From an uncultured Bacteroidales bacterium (lineage in GTDB: Bacteria > Bacteroidota > Bacteroidia > Bacteroidales > Paludibacteraceae): a stretch of DNA of 64,000 nt. The DNA lies in NCBI GenBank assembly GCA_947164985.1, contig CAMUYI010000008.1, forward strand, positions 1 through 64,000, given 5' to 3'. The notes beneath the pieces were generated by a model. That model was not told the DNA's origin. It was given only the letters and a program-made list of their open reading frames with translations, and did not search any database. This document shows, piece after piece, positions 24,109 to 32,154 of this stretch. Made by a program: the position numbers and the translations under genes. Each line of letters opens with the position of its first letter. Within the stretch, counting starts at the first letter, position 1.

Positions 24109-27100
24109 AATCATATTTATCAATAGCGCTCATATTCGCTATACGGAAATCCTGCTGGACGGTAATGTGCATTTTAACGGCACACAAGGTACCGGCAAGA
24201 GTACCATCCTTCGTGCATTGCTGTTCTTCTATAATGCCGACAAGCAGCATCTTGGCATCAAGCAAGGGCAAGAGCCGTTCGACCGATTCTATTTCGAGAG
24301 TGCGAACTCCTATATCATCTATGAGGTTCAGCGTGAGATAGGACCATATACGGTAGTCGTATCTCGACATCAGGGAAGCTCCTCTTTCCGCTTTGTTGAT
24401 GCAGCGTACAATAAGGATTGGTTTGTGGACGCATCGGGTAACGTTCCCAATGAATGGAGCAAGATTCGCCAAAACATTCAGAAGGACGGTCTTATTGACA
24501 TCAGCCCGCAGGTAGATAGTTGCCAACTGTACCGGGACATCCTGTTTGGGAATACGAGTGACCGCAAGAGCAAGTTCGCTAAATATGCCCTCGTGTCCAG
24601 TACGCGGTATCAGAACATACCTCGCAGTATTCAGAATGTTTTTCTTAACAGCAAGTTAGATGCTGAGTTTGTGAAGAAAACCATCATTGAATCAATGTCT
24701 GAGAGCGAGGAGGAAGAGGCAATCAAACTAAGCGTATATCGTAGTCAGGTTGCTAACTTTGAACGCGAATTTGAGGATATTGAATTATGGTATCGCAAAG
24801 ATAAGAATGGTGAGCCATTAGTGCGTCAGCAGGCTCATGCTGTTATAGAGGCTTATCGTGAGATGATAGCCTATGAGCAACAGATAATTCGCTCTATCCG
24901 TGAACTCAATTTCGCCGTTCAAGATGCAAATGACAAATTGCCGGTTGCTATCGAGGATTTGAAGGAGTTAGACGGACAGATCCAAGACGAGCAGAAGCGA
25001 AAGCAAGCAATAGATACTGAATTCCAAAAGGAGAGACGCACATTAGACCAAGCTATCGGAGCTAAAGACAGCGACCTCAAGAAGATACGCGAGAAGCGTA
25101 AACAGTATGCTCAAATGGGAATTGAGGATATGCTGAAGCTGCATGAGTCAGAACCGAGATTGCAGAGTGAACGCACACAGCAACAGGCTATCTTAGACGC
25201 ACTTACCAAACAGTATGCGGACATTGAGGCCAAATACAAACTGCTATTAGGCACATTGGACAATAACTTTGCTGCTTTCAAGAACCAGCAAACCGAGCGA
25301 CTGAATTTTGTCCGCAATGAAGTTCAGAAGCAAAGAGATACTTATACTACAGAAAAGCAAGGGCTGTTAGACGAAGCCGAGAAGCGTTACAACGCAGTAT
25401 GTGTTCAGATTGACCAGCGTATTGAAACACTTCAAGCAGAGTTAAGGAGTCTGGAGTTGAAGAAGCAAGCCCTGCAAGCATGGGAACCTCATAAAGAAGA
25501 GAAAGATGCTATCAAAGCTGACTTGCATCTGTTAGATATTGAAGAAACGGAAGCCCCTGCAAAGATTGCAGCCAAAGACCAAGAGATAGAGCGTCTGCGT
25601 GCCCAAGCGCTATTAGAGGAGGGGAAAGTAAAAAGCGAATATCAACGCTCTGACGAGCAGTTGCGCAATACGGTGCAGACTTTAGAGGCCGAGCGACAAA
25701 AGATAACGTCCTTATTGAACAACTACAAAGGTTCTCTGTATGAATGGCTTGCGCAAAGTGACTTGCCTTGGGAAGAAACGATAGGTAAAGTGGTTGACGA
25801 GGAGCGCGTACTATATGCGCAAGGTTTAGCGCCTGTATTGACCGACAAAGGCAATAATACCTTATTCGGTGTGCAACTTGACTTGTCGCAAGTTGAGCCG
25901 ACTCATCGTACTCCTGATGATTACCGTGCTCGCGGTCAAGAACTGGACGGACAGATAGCAGCCATCAAGCAACAACTTTCTGATTTGCTGATGACTAAGG
26001 ATCAAGAGCTGAAGAAAATAAATGACAAACTTTCAGAGAAGATAAAACCTCTCCAGCAGGACATCACCAACTACCGTGTACGGCTGGAGCAGATTCCACA
26101 ACTCCGTCGTAACAAAAAGACAGAACTGGCTTCTCTGGAGAAGAAAGAGAAAGAGGAACGGGACGCAAAAATAGCGGAATGCCAGACAGAACTTGATGCC
26201 GTTATATTGAATCATTCACAGGCAAAGGCTGATAAAGAAGCCAAACGTGCGCTGTGGGAAAAGGAGAAAAAGCAGATTAACGCTGCGTTTGACGCAAAAG
26301 GCAAAGAGTTGAAGAAACGTCTGGACGACTTGCGTGCGGAGCAGGAGAAAGAGCTTACTGCGGAGCAAAGTCGTTATAATCAGCAGAAGAGCCAATATGA
26401 AACCGAACGTGACGCCGAGTTGAAAGGTCAAGGTGCCGATATTGAAATCATCAACAAACAGGCCGCCGTGATAGCTGCTATTGATGAACAGTTGAAAAAG
26501 ATAGATGCTCAACGTAAGACCGTTTTAGTATATATCCACGAAAAGGAAGAACTCTTTGACAAGGAAGATACCATCAAGCAAGAGAAAAAGGGATTAGAGG
26601 ATAATATGCAGAACTTGCAGAGCCAATTCAATGAGAAGATTCGGCGTATTACCGGCCGTCTCAATGAATTGCAAGAGAAGCGGAATAAGTTAGATGCAAG
26701 TATCAAGTCGTGGAAAGAAGGACTTGAGCAATACAGAGTTGCTATCAAGGTGGAACATCTGCTATCCGACATGTATCTTCAGGAAGAGCGAAGCATCCAG
26801 ACAGCTAAGACTTGTCAACTGATTATTTCTGAGTTGAGAGGTGCTCTCCAAGCCAAGAACGGCAAGCAGAACGATTTGAAATCAAAAGTACGTGCGTTCA
26901 ATGGTCACTTCAATGCGGATAATATCTTCCATTTCAATACAACTCCATTTGACGACCGCGATTATATAGACATCGCTTTGAGTTTGTCTGAGTTTGTAGA
27001 GAAAGACAAAATTGAAGAGTATAGAAAGCGTACAAGTGAACACTATCAAAGTATATTGCAAGCTGTGTCGCGTGAGGTGGGTAATTTGCTGACGCATCAG

Positions 27101-27772
27101 TCTGAGATAGAAAAAGTTATTCGTGAAATCAATAGAGATTTTGTAGAGCGTAATTTTGCAGGTGTTATCAAGAGCATTGAACTTCGGACAGAGCAATCGG
27201 ATGATAGCATGATGCGCTTATTGCAGAAAATCAAAGACTTTACGGACGAACAAGACTTCAACCTTGGCGCATCGAACTTATTCTCTGCGGGGAATAAAGA
27301 CGATGTTAATCGGAAAGCGGTGGACTACCTGTTGCGCTTTATGAAGCAGTTACAAAAAGAGCCAAATAAACAGCAGTTGACGTTATCAGATACTTTCAAC
27401 CTACAGTTTAGAGTAAAAGAGAATGACCAAGACACCGGATGGGTTGAGCGTATCAATAACGTCGGATCTGATGGAACAGATATTCTTGTAAAAGCAATGA
27501 TAAACATCATGTTAATCAATGTCTTCAAGAAGAATGCCTCTCGTAATCGTAATCAAGAGTTTATTATTCATTGTATGATGGATGAGATAGGTAAGTTGCA
27601 TTCTACCAACATACGTGGCATTCTGCAATTTGCAAATCAACGCAATATCTATCTCATCAATTCATCTCCAGAGTCGAACAACTCATATGATTACAAGTAC
27701 ACCTATATGCTTGATAAAAACGAGAAGTCAGAGACAAAGGTACACCGTTTGCTTAAACATATTACAGAATGA
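24092..27772 (+). CDS. jetC: Wadjet SMC-like ATPase JetC (MksB/MukB type)
   Basis: A 1226-aa SMC-like motor. Walker A is at residues 30-38 (GTQGTGKST). About residues 270-1000 form long coiled coils rich in E/K/Q around a hinge region (about 540-640). The C-terminal head has a signature-like NNVGSDGTDILVKAM and Walker B IIHCMMDEIGKLH followed by YLINSSPESNN. Length and layout match JetC rather than SbcC or RecN. In Wadjet it extrudes plasmid DNA loops and delivers them to the JetD nuclease. Normal length, no frameshift. Confidence 0.9.
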   Translation: MRYLNKIIFINSAHIRYTEILLDGNVHFNGTQGTGKSTILRALLFFYNADKQHLGIKQGQEPFDRFYFESANSYIIYEVQREIGPYTVVVSRHQGSSSFRFVDAAYNKDWFVDASGNVPNEWSKIRQNIQKDGLIDISPQVDSCQLYRDILFGNTSDRKSKFAKYALVSSTRYQNIPRSIQNVFLNSKLDAEFVKKTIIESMSESEEEEAIKLSVYRSQVANFEREFEDIELWYRKDKNGEPLVRQQAHAVIEAYREMIAYEQQIIRSIRELNFAVQDANDKLPVAIEDLKELDGQIQDEQKRKQAIDTEFQKERRTLDQAIGAKDSDLKKIREKRKQYAQMGIEDMLKLHESEPRLQSERTQQQAILDALTKQYADIEAKYKLLLGTLDNNFAAFKNQQTERLNFVRNEVQKQRDTYTTEKQGLLDEAEKRYNAVCVQIDQRIETLQAELRSLELKKQALQAWEPHKEEKDAIKADLHLLDIEETEAPAKIAAKDQEIERLRAQALLEEGKVKSEYQRSDEQLRNTVQTLEAERQKITSLLNNYKGSLYEWLAQSDLPWEETIGKVVDEERVLYAQGLAPVLTDKGNNTLFGVQLDLSQVEPTHRTPDDYRARGQELDGQIAAIKQQLSDLLMTKDQELKKINDKLSEKIKPLQQDITNYRVRLEQIPQLRRNKKTELASLEKKEKEERDAKIAECQTELDAVILNHSQAKADKEAKRALWEKEKKQINAAFDAKGKELKKRLDDLRAEQEKELTAEQSRYNQQKSQYETERDAELKGQGADIEIINKQAAVIAAIDEQLKKIDAQRKTVLVYIHEKEELFDKEDTIKQEKKGLEDNMQNLQSQFNEKIRRITGRLNELQEKRNKLDASIKSWKEGLEQYRVAIKVEHLLSDMYLQEERSIQTAKTCQLIISELRGALQAKNGKQNDLKSKVRAFNGHFNADNIFHFNTTPFDDRDYIDIALSLSEFVEKDKIEEYRKRTSEHYQSILQAVSREVGNLLTHQSEIEKVIREINRDFVERNFAGVIKSIELRTEQSDDSMMRLLQKIKDFTDEQDFNLGASNLFSAGNKDDVNRKAVDYLLRFMKQLQKEPNKQQLTLSDTFNLQFRVKENDQDTGWVERINNVGSDGTDILVKAMINIMLINVFKKNASRNRNQEFIIHCMMDEIGKLHSTNIRGILQFANQRNIYLINSSPESNNSYDYKYTYMLDKNEKSETKVHRLLKHITE

Positions 27773-28626
27773 GTCTGACGCTGAAACAAATACGCAATTT
27801 GCAAACTTTGTTAAGAGGCGAAACTCTTGCATGGTCGGCAATAAATAGCGAGTTGCTGCAATTGCTCATTGACGAACAATTGGTGACTGTCAAGACCCAT
27901 CGTATCCGCAAGACGATTTACGCTCATGATGCGACTAATCTGCAAATGTTTTTAGAGCATCATTTTGAAGAACTACGCGGTTTCGATTGGAGCAATGACG
28001 ATATTTCCATAGCCTCTTCACGAGCTGAACTTGCGGCTGATTCGGGGAATTCCAAATCTGTCATGCTCCGTTCTTGTCCTGGATTTATGGTGAATAGTAT
28101 CGAGCCTATTCCTGCAAAATTAGGAGATAAAAAGATTATTATAACACCTGATGAGGGGACGATGTTGTTTGTTGCTGATTGGGAGCATTTTTCTATTCCT
28201 AACAATGTGTTGGTCGTTGGTGTAGAAAATATGGAAAACTTCCGTCGTATTAGAGAACAAAGACAGTTATTCCCTGCAAATCAACCATTGCTCTTTGTCT
28301 CTCGCTATCCTCAATCGACAGACTTGCGTCAATGGCTTATACAAATACCCAATATGTATCTGCATTTCGGAGACTTCGATTTAGCAGGAATACACATCTA
28401 TGAATCTGAGTTTTACAGATATCTTGGCGCGCGTGCATCATTTTTCATCCCTGATGATATAGAGTTTCGCATTGCCAACGGCAGTTTAGAACGATACAAC
28501 GCCCAATATGTCAAATTTAAAAATTACAAGCCACATGATAATAAACTCTTTCCATTGTTCGAAATAATAAATCGCTATCATCGCTGTTACGATCAGGAGG
28601 GATATATTGAGAGACATTATAGTTAA
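27769..28626 (+). CDS. jetD: Wadjet nuclease JetD (Toprim)
   Basis: A 285-aa protein with a C-terminal Toprim fold, related to topoisomerase VI A (DUF2220-like). The Toprim glutamate is in GVENMENF (about residue 150) and the acidic metal motif in HFGDFDLAGIHIYESE (about 205-220). The N-terminus (1-70) is winged-helix-like (LQTLLRGETLAWSAINSELL). JetD cleaves plasmid DNA once JetABC has extruded it. It is shorter than type I JetD proteins, which carry a longer N-terminal domain. ATGA overlap with jetC completes the operon. Confidence 0.88.
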   Translation: MSLTLKQIRNLQTLLRGETLAWSAINSELLQLLIDEQLVTVKTHRIRKTIYAHDATNLQMFLEHHFEELRGFDWSNDDISIASSRAELAADSGNSKSVMLRSCPGFMVNSIEPIPAKLGDKKIIITPDEGTMLFVADWEHFSIPNNVLVVGVENMENFRRIREQRQLFPANQPLLFVSRYPQSTDLRQWLIQIPNMYLHFGDFDLAGIHIYESEFYRYLGARASFFIPDDIEFRIANGSLERYNAQYVKFKNYKPHDNKLFPLFEIINRYHRCYDQEGYIERHYS

Positions 28627-28742
28627 AATATACTAATCCCAAGTCCGCAAAAAAAATGAAAAAAAGTTGCTTTTGAGGTGATAGATTCGGGCTCTTTTTT
28701 GACTTATATATGGAGGGGTATATAAACTATAACTAATTAACC

Positions 28743-28811
28743 ATGTCTTGTCTGCATAATAAATGGAGCGGGCAACGGCATTGCCCTGAAAAAAAGAAGA
28801 AAAAGGAATAA
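28743..28811 (+). other. Tiny ORF similar to the start of the gene at 29910
   Basis: 22 codons: MSCLHNKWSGQRHCPE then a lysine-rich tail. The DNA around its ATG (CCATGTCTTGTCTGCATAA) closely matches that at 29908 (CCATGTCCTGTCCACATAA), so the RAYT gene is bracketed by two imperfect copies of the same gene start. Whether it is translated is unknown. Confidence 0.45.
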
Positions 28812-28842
28812 GCAAAACGAAACACAAAAAGGAAGAATAGAC

Positions 28843-29907
28843 ATGGCAGATCACGACACATGGCATTGGCAGGAACCCGGAACGGCATGGAAAGGCGCCG
28901 GACTATACCATATCACGATGACGATTCCGTCGCGTGAGCCGTTGTTGGGTGAGCTTTGCATTCCCGATAATGACCCTAAGCAAGCACATATAAAGCGGAC
29001 GGAATTAGGAGACACCTTGGTGGATTGCCTTTTGAGCATTCCAAGGTATCATCCAAATGTTGAGATCTTGCATTTCAGCCTCATGCCCGATCACCTTCAC
29101 GCGGTAATCTATGTGACGCGGGAGATGTCTGAGGGCATCGCCTCTGTAGTGCGCGGCTTTTGGCAGGCCGCGAAGAAACTGGGGCGTGCTTCTTCTTTTG
29201 CCCCGAATGCCATTCGGGAGAACTACCAAGAAGGGGTAAATATCCTCCGTGATCAATTAGGCGATGCAGCGTATTATCAACTCCCGCCTATCTTTACCGA
29301 GATGCCCTTCATCCGTCCGATGGGACATCGGGATCAACTCCCCACAACCATCCGTTATATAGATATGAACCCCCAGCGGTTAGCTACGAAGAAACTCATG
29401 CCGGGTTTCTTCCGCGTGCAAGAGGATATAGAGATAGCCGGACGGAAGTACCGCGGCATCGGTAATGCCAAGCTGCTGCAAGCCGCCCGATTTGCGCCCG
29501 TGCATGTCCGCCGGACGATGATAGACGAAGCGATGCACGGCGATAACAAGCGGCTACGCGATTATATGAACGGCTGTGTAGTAGCGGCACGTCAGGGAAC
29601 GGTGATGGTATCGCCGTTCATCTCCGACAAAGAGAAAGAGGTGATGATCGTTCTGCTCGCAGAGGAGCATCCCATCATCTACATCGCGGATAATGGTTTT
29701 CGGGATTATTACAAGCCCAGCGACGGTTTGTTTGATGCCGTTGCCGCCGGTCGCGTCCTTATCCTCAGCCCATGGGAGTACGATCCCTCCAAACGCCATG
29801 TCACCCGCCCCGAATGCGTCGCCATGAACCAGATGGCAGAAGAGATATGCTCTTTGTCCATCGTTCCCGAATCCGATTCGGGACAAAACAAATCTAATGA
29901 ATACTAA
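28843..29907 (+). CDS. REP-associated tyrosine transposase (RAYT, Y1_Tnp/IS200-like) with extra C-terminal domain
   Basis: A 354-aa single-strand DNA transposase-like protein. Y1 fold: GLYHITMTIPSREPLLG, the HUH motif in SLMPDHLHAVIYV (HLH), and a downstream TTIRYIDMNPQRLA holding the likely catalytic Tyr. About residues 190-335 form an additional domain (PFISDKEKEVMIVLLAEEH; GRVLILSPWEYDP) whose family I do not recognise with confidence. The gene contains two REP-like hairpins (29202-29218, 29865-29883), the second forming its 3' end. No second subunit or IS ends seen, so it is a domesticated RAYT rather than an IS. Confidence 0.82.
   Translation: MADHDTWHWQEPGTAWKGAGLYHITMTIPSREPLLGELCIPDNDPKQAHIKRTELGDTLVDCLLSIPRYHPNVEILHFSLMPDHLHAVIYVTREMSEGIASVVRGFWQAAKKLGRASSFAPNAIRENYQEGVNILRDQLGDAAYYQLPPIFTEMPFIRPMGHRDQLPTTIRYIDMNPQRLATKKLMPGFFRVQEDIEIAGRKYRGIGNAKLLQAARFAPVHVRRTMIDEAMHGDNKRLRDYMNGCVVAARQGTVMVSPFISDKEKEVMIVLLAEEHPIIYIADNGFRDYYKPSDGLFDAVAAGRVLILSPWEYDPSKRHVTRPECVAMNQMAEEICSLSIVPESDSGQNKSNEY
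29202..29218 (+). repeat. REP-like hairpin, copy 1 (inside RAYT)
   Basis: CCCGAAT-GCC-ATTCGGG, 7-bp perfect arms with a 3-nt loop. The same arms and loop size recur at 29865-29883. Confidence 0.65.
29865..29883 (+). repeat. REP-like hairpin, copy 2 (3' end of RAYT)
   Basis: TCCCGAAT-CCG-ATTCGGGA, 8-bp perfect arms with a 3-nt loop. Encodes VPESDSGQ at the C-terminus. Confidence 0.65.
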
Positions 29908-29909
29908 CC

Positions 29910-30224
29910 ATGTCCTGTCCACATAACCCCATAGATTGTCCCTGTACAAAAGAAGGATGTCCCCGTCACGGCATCTGTTGTGCCGTTTGTGGGCACAATA
30001 AGGCGTTTGATGAGAACTGCCTAAAGGCTGTGTTCCGTGCGTATGAGATTGCTTATCCGGACTATGAGTTTGAATGTACCTTGCTCCGTTCTCGCAAGGT
30101 GTGGCCGGAAGGACATCATAACTTGGATATCATCGCCGGCTATTGCGGCTACGAAATGACGAACCACCACCATGCCCTCGCCGATGCCGAGGCATGTGCA
30201 ATAATTGCAAAGCAAATATTATGA
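29910..30224 (+). CDS. Chimeric ORF: Cys-rich DUF6485-like start joined to exonuclease tail
   Basis: A 104-aa ORF. Residues 1-27 (MSCPHNPIDCPCTKEGC followed by PRHGICCAVC) match the start of small Cys-rich DUF6485-type proteins. Residues about 35-104 look like the C-terminal part of a DnaQ/PolC-type 3'-5' exonuclease (LDIIAGYCGYEMTNHHHALADAEACAIIA, here with the ExoIII His-x4-Asp), shown as one motif region. The ExoI DxE and ExoII residues are absent, so it cannot be an active exonuclease. A deletion fusion of two genes is the simplest explanation. Confidence 0.6.
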   Translation: MSCPHNPIDCPCTKEGCPRHGICCAVCGHNKAFDENCLKAVFRAYEIAYPDYEFECTLLRSRKVWPEGHHNLDIIAGYCGYEMTNHHHALADAEACAIIAKQIL

Positions 30225-30236
30225 GAGGATATTGAT

Positions 30237-30752
30237 ATGGCACAAAAAATACAGAAAACGAATGTGTGTCGATTGCTCGATGCGGCAGGGATTGCGTATG
30301 AGTTGATTGAGTACGAGGTGGATGAGTCCGATCTGAGTGCTACGCACGTGGCGGAACAGTTAGGCGAAGATGTGGATGCCGTATTCAAGACCATCGTACT
30401 GGAAGGCGACAAGGTTAAGCATTTTGTCTGTGTCGTGCCGGGTGCATGTGAGGTGGACTTGAAGAAAGCGGCTCGTGCCAGTGGCAATAAGTCCTGCAAA
30501 CCGATTCCGCAGAAGGAACTGCTACCGCTCACCGGTTACATCCGTGGCGGCTGTTGTCCGATAGGGATGCATGGCAAAGCCGATCGTGCGAGCTCGCGAG
30601 GTAAGACGAAGCCGTTTCCATCGTATATCGACGAGACGTGTCTGCTGCATGAGAAGATTTACGTCTCTGCCGGTCAGCGCGGTATGCAGCTCCGCCTCGC
30701 GCCGCAAGATCTGATAAACTATGTACCATTAGAAGTAAGTGATTTGATATGA
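30237..30752 (+). CDS. ybaK: Cys-tRNA(Pro)/Cys-tRNA(Cys) deacylase YbaK-type
   Basis: A 171-aa editing-domain protein hydrolysing misacylated Cys-tRNA(Pro). Family motifs: VCRLLDAAGIAYELIEYE at the start, DAVFKTIVLEG, FVCVVPGACEVDLKKAARA, the Gly-rich GYIRGGCCPIGM and YVSAGQRGMQLRL. Normal length. 12 bp downstream of the chimeric ORF. Confidence 0.92.
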   Translation: MAQKIQKTNVCRLLDAAGIAYELIEYEVDESDLSATHVAEQLGEDVDAVFKTIVLEGDKVKHFVCVVPGACEVDLKKAARASGNKSCKPIPQKELLPLTGYIRGGCCPIGMHGKADRASSRGKTKPFPSYIDETCLLHEKIYVSAGQRGMQLRLAPQDLINYVPLEVSDLI

Positions 30753-30765
30753 AAAAATTGTAGCT

Positions 30766-31467
30766 ATGGAATTTAGACCAATGCCCAAAATCCGCGAAAT
30801 AATAGCAGGCAAGAAATGCGTCATCTACGCAGACGAGCTACCGCAAGTGCTGCTCATTCAGCCGGTGGGTGAGCATGAGAATGCTACGTTGGATGCGGAG
30901 ATAGAGGCAATCAAAGAGGCGGTTCAAGTGCCGTTTGTTTTTGCGGGCTTTGCGATAAGCGATTGGGAAGAAGAACTAACGCCGTGGCATGACCCAAATA
31001 TCTCTCCGCGCAAATCGGTTGGCGACCATGTGTTTGAGACTTTGGGCTTTATTACGGAGCAACTGATGCCATACATATTTGAGCGTTATGGCAAGTTACC
31101 GGTTGTGTTAGGCGGATATTCTTTGGCAGGTTTATTTGCGCGTTGGGCAGTCTGTAAAGAGGAATGTTTCGATGCCGTTGCTGCCGCTTCTCCTTCGCTA
31201 TGGATTGTGGCTTGGAAAGGTTTTTCTGATGCACATGAGGTGTATGCACGCTATGTCTATCTCAGTCTTGGCGACCGAGAGGAAATCACGAAGAACAAAG
31301 CTATTGCACAGGTGGGTAATAACATCCGCTGGGAATATGATCATCTGCAACGCGCAATAGGTTCCGACCATTGCACGCTTGTGTGGGAAAAAGGAGGTCA
31401 TTTCGTCACTCCACATCTCCGCCTCGCACGTGGCTTTGCTTGGTGTATCAATTCGCTAATGAAATGA
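30766..31467 (+). CDS. Alpha/beta-hydrolase (esterase-like)
   Basis: A 233-aa alpha/beta-hydrolase. Nucleophile elbow GGYSLAGLF (Ser about 123), acid in LSLGDREE and His in KGGHFVTPHL. The layout resembles the esterase-D/Fes-type family. No signal peptide. Substrate unknown. Ends the operon begun by the YbaK gene, with a terminator 20 bp further on. Confidence 0.82.
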   Translation: MEFRPMPKIREIIAGKKCVIYADELPQVLLIQPVGEHENATLDAEIEAIKEAVQVPFVFAGFAISDWEEELTPWHDPNISPRKSVGDHVFETLGFITEQLMPYIFERYGKLPVVLGGYSLAGLFARWAVCKEECFDAVAAASPSLWIVAWKGFSDAHEVYARYVYLSLGDREEITKNKAIAQVGNNIRWEYDHLQRAIGSDHCTLVWEKGGHFVTPHLRLARGFAWCINSLMK

Positions 31468-31486
31468 AAAATATGTTTAAAAACAA

Positions 31487-31523
31487 AAAGCGCTGGCACC
31501 ATTACTGATGTCAGCACTTTTTA
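31487..31523 (+). terminator. Rho-independent terminator after hydrolase
   Basis: AAAAGCGCTGGCA / TGTCAGCACTTTTT stem with a short loop. Symmetric A/T runs allow function in both directions. Confidence 0.85.
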
Positions 31524-31600
31524 AGTCATGAAAACTTTTTGACCCGATTTTGACACGGCCTTTTTGCGTCAATACCTCGCGAGGCCAGTATTTATCGGAC

Positions 31601-31621
31601 TTTGTTGCTCAACCAGGACTC
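31601..31621 (-). repeat. Displaced copy of tRNA-Gln 3' end (possible att site)
   Basis: 21 bp identical to 31787-31807, i.e. the tRNA-Gln acceptor 3' strand, half of the T arm and the base-pairs beyond. The rest of the tRNA is absent here. Duplicated tRNA 3' ends are typical of integration by a tyrosine recombinase; no integrase remains, and only 165 bp separate the copies. Confidence 0.6.
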
Positions 31622-31679
31622 TTCGTCAGGAGTGGCTTGCTACGACTGCATTACTGCGTAACTTGTATGGTAGCCGCAC

Positions 31680-31735
31680 TCCTTTCTCTCCCCACAAATT
31701 GAAATTTGCGGGGACCCCGAAATGTGGGTCCGAGC
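31680..31735 (+). repeat. Interspersed hairpin repeat, copy 3 (partial)
   Basis: CTCTCCCCACAAATT-G-AAATTTGCGGGGACCCC, i.e. complementary CCCC...GGGG arms around CAAATT/AAATTTG. It matches the 3' half of the element at 31890-31973 but lacks the ATACCGCTCCGC half. Confidence 0.75.
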
Positions 31736-31750
31736 CCATAGATTAAGACA

Positions 31751-31788
31751 AAAAAAAGAACAACCACCAGTTGGTGATTGCTCTTTTT
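31751..31788 (-). terminator. Terminator downstream of tRNA-Gln
   Basis: On the minus strand GAGCAATCACCA / TGGTGGTTGTTC forms a stem followed by eight T. It starts 4 bp after the tRNA acceptor end. Confidence 0.85.
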
Positions 31789-31791
31789 TGT

Positions 31792-31861
31792 TGCTCAACC
31801 AGGACTCGAACCCAGACAGACAGAACCAGAATCTGTAGTGCTACCATTACACCATTGAGCA
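31792..31861 (-). tRNA. tRNA-Gln (anticodon CTG)
   Basis: 70 nt on the minus strand. The 7-bp acceptor TGCTCAA / TTGAGCA, the D arm GTGT-AATGGTA-GCAC, the anticodon arm ACAGA-TTCTGGT-TCTGT with CTG at 34-36, and the T arm with loop TTCGAGT all fold. CCA is not encoded. Reads CAG codons. Confidence 0.93.
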
Positions 31862-31889
31862 TCGCGTTCGGCAACAAGGTTGCAAAGGT

Positions 31890-31973
31890 TAATACCGCTC
31901 CGCTAAATTAACGGGCAACTTGTGCCTCCGCTCTCCCCAAAAATTAAAATTTTCGGGGGCCCCATTTTTACGT
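31890..31973 (+). repeat. Interspersed hairpin repeat, copy 2 (most complete)
   Basis: Begins ATACCGCTCCGCTAAAT, continues with CTCCGCTCTCCCC, then an A/T-rich hairpin (AAAAATT / AAAATTTT) closed by CGGGGGCCCC. It lies between the tRNA-Gln and a minus-strand promoter. The first two blocks are identical to those at 5034-5080. Confidence 0.82.
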
Positions 31974-32003
31974 GAGGCGCTAATGATTTTTCAAAAGCGG
32001 GTG

Positions 32004-32035
32004 CAAAAGTACTGCTTTTTTATGACATGTGCAAA
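32004..32035 (-). promoter_or_regulatory. Minus-strand promoter reading toward tRNA-Gln
   Basis: On the minus strand TTTG (32032-32035), 20 bp, TACTTTTG (32004-32011). No protein gene follows; the tRNA lies about 145 bp downstream, with the hairpin repeat in between. Confidence 0.7.
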
Positions 32036-32080
32036 TTTTTTTGAAAAAAAATGCCAGAAAAATGATTTTTTATGCTTTTA

Positions 32081-32112
32081 TTTGCATATATCCAGATTTT
32101 TTAGTAACTTTG
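32081..32112 (+). promoter_or_regulatory. Promoter of nrnA operon
   Basis: TTTG (32081-32084), 20 bp, TAACTTTG (32105-32112), then 42 bp to the ATG. Confidence 0.85.
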
Positions 32113-32154
32113 CAGCGGTTTTTGTGCGTACATATACACGCATACGCTACACAT

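Noticed and set aside
31622..31680. Second tRNA gene next to the duplicated tRNA end
   Set aside because: No D arm or anticodon arm can be folded; only the 3' end is present.
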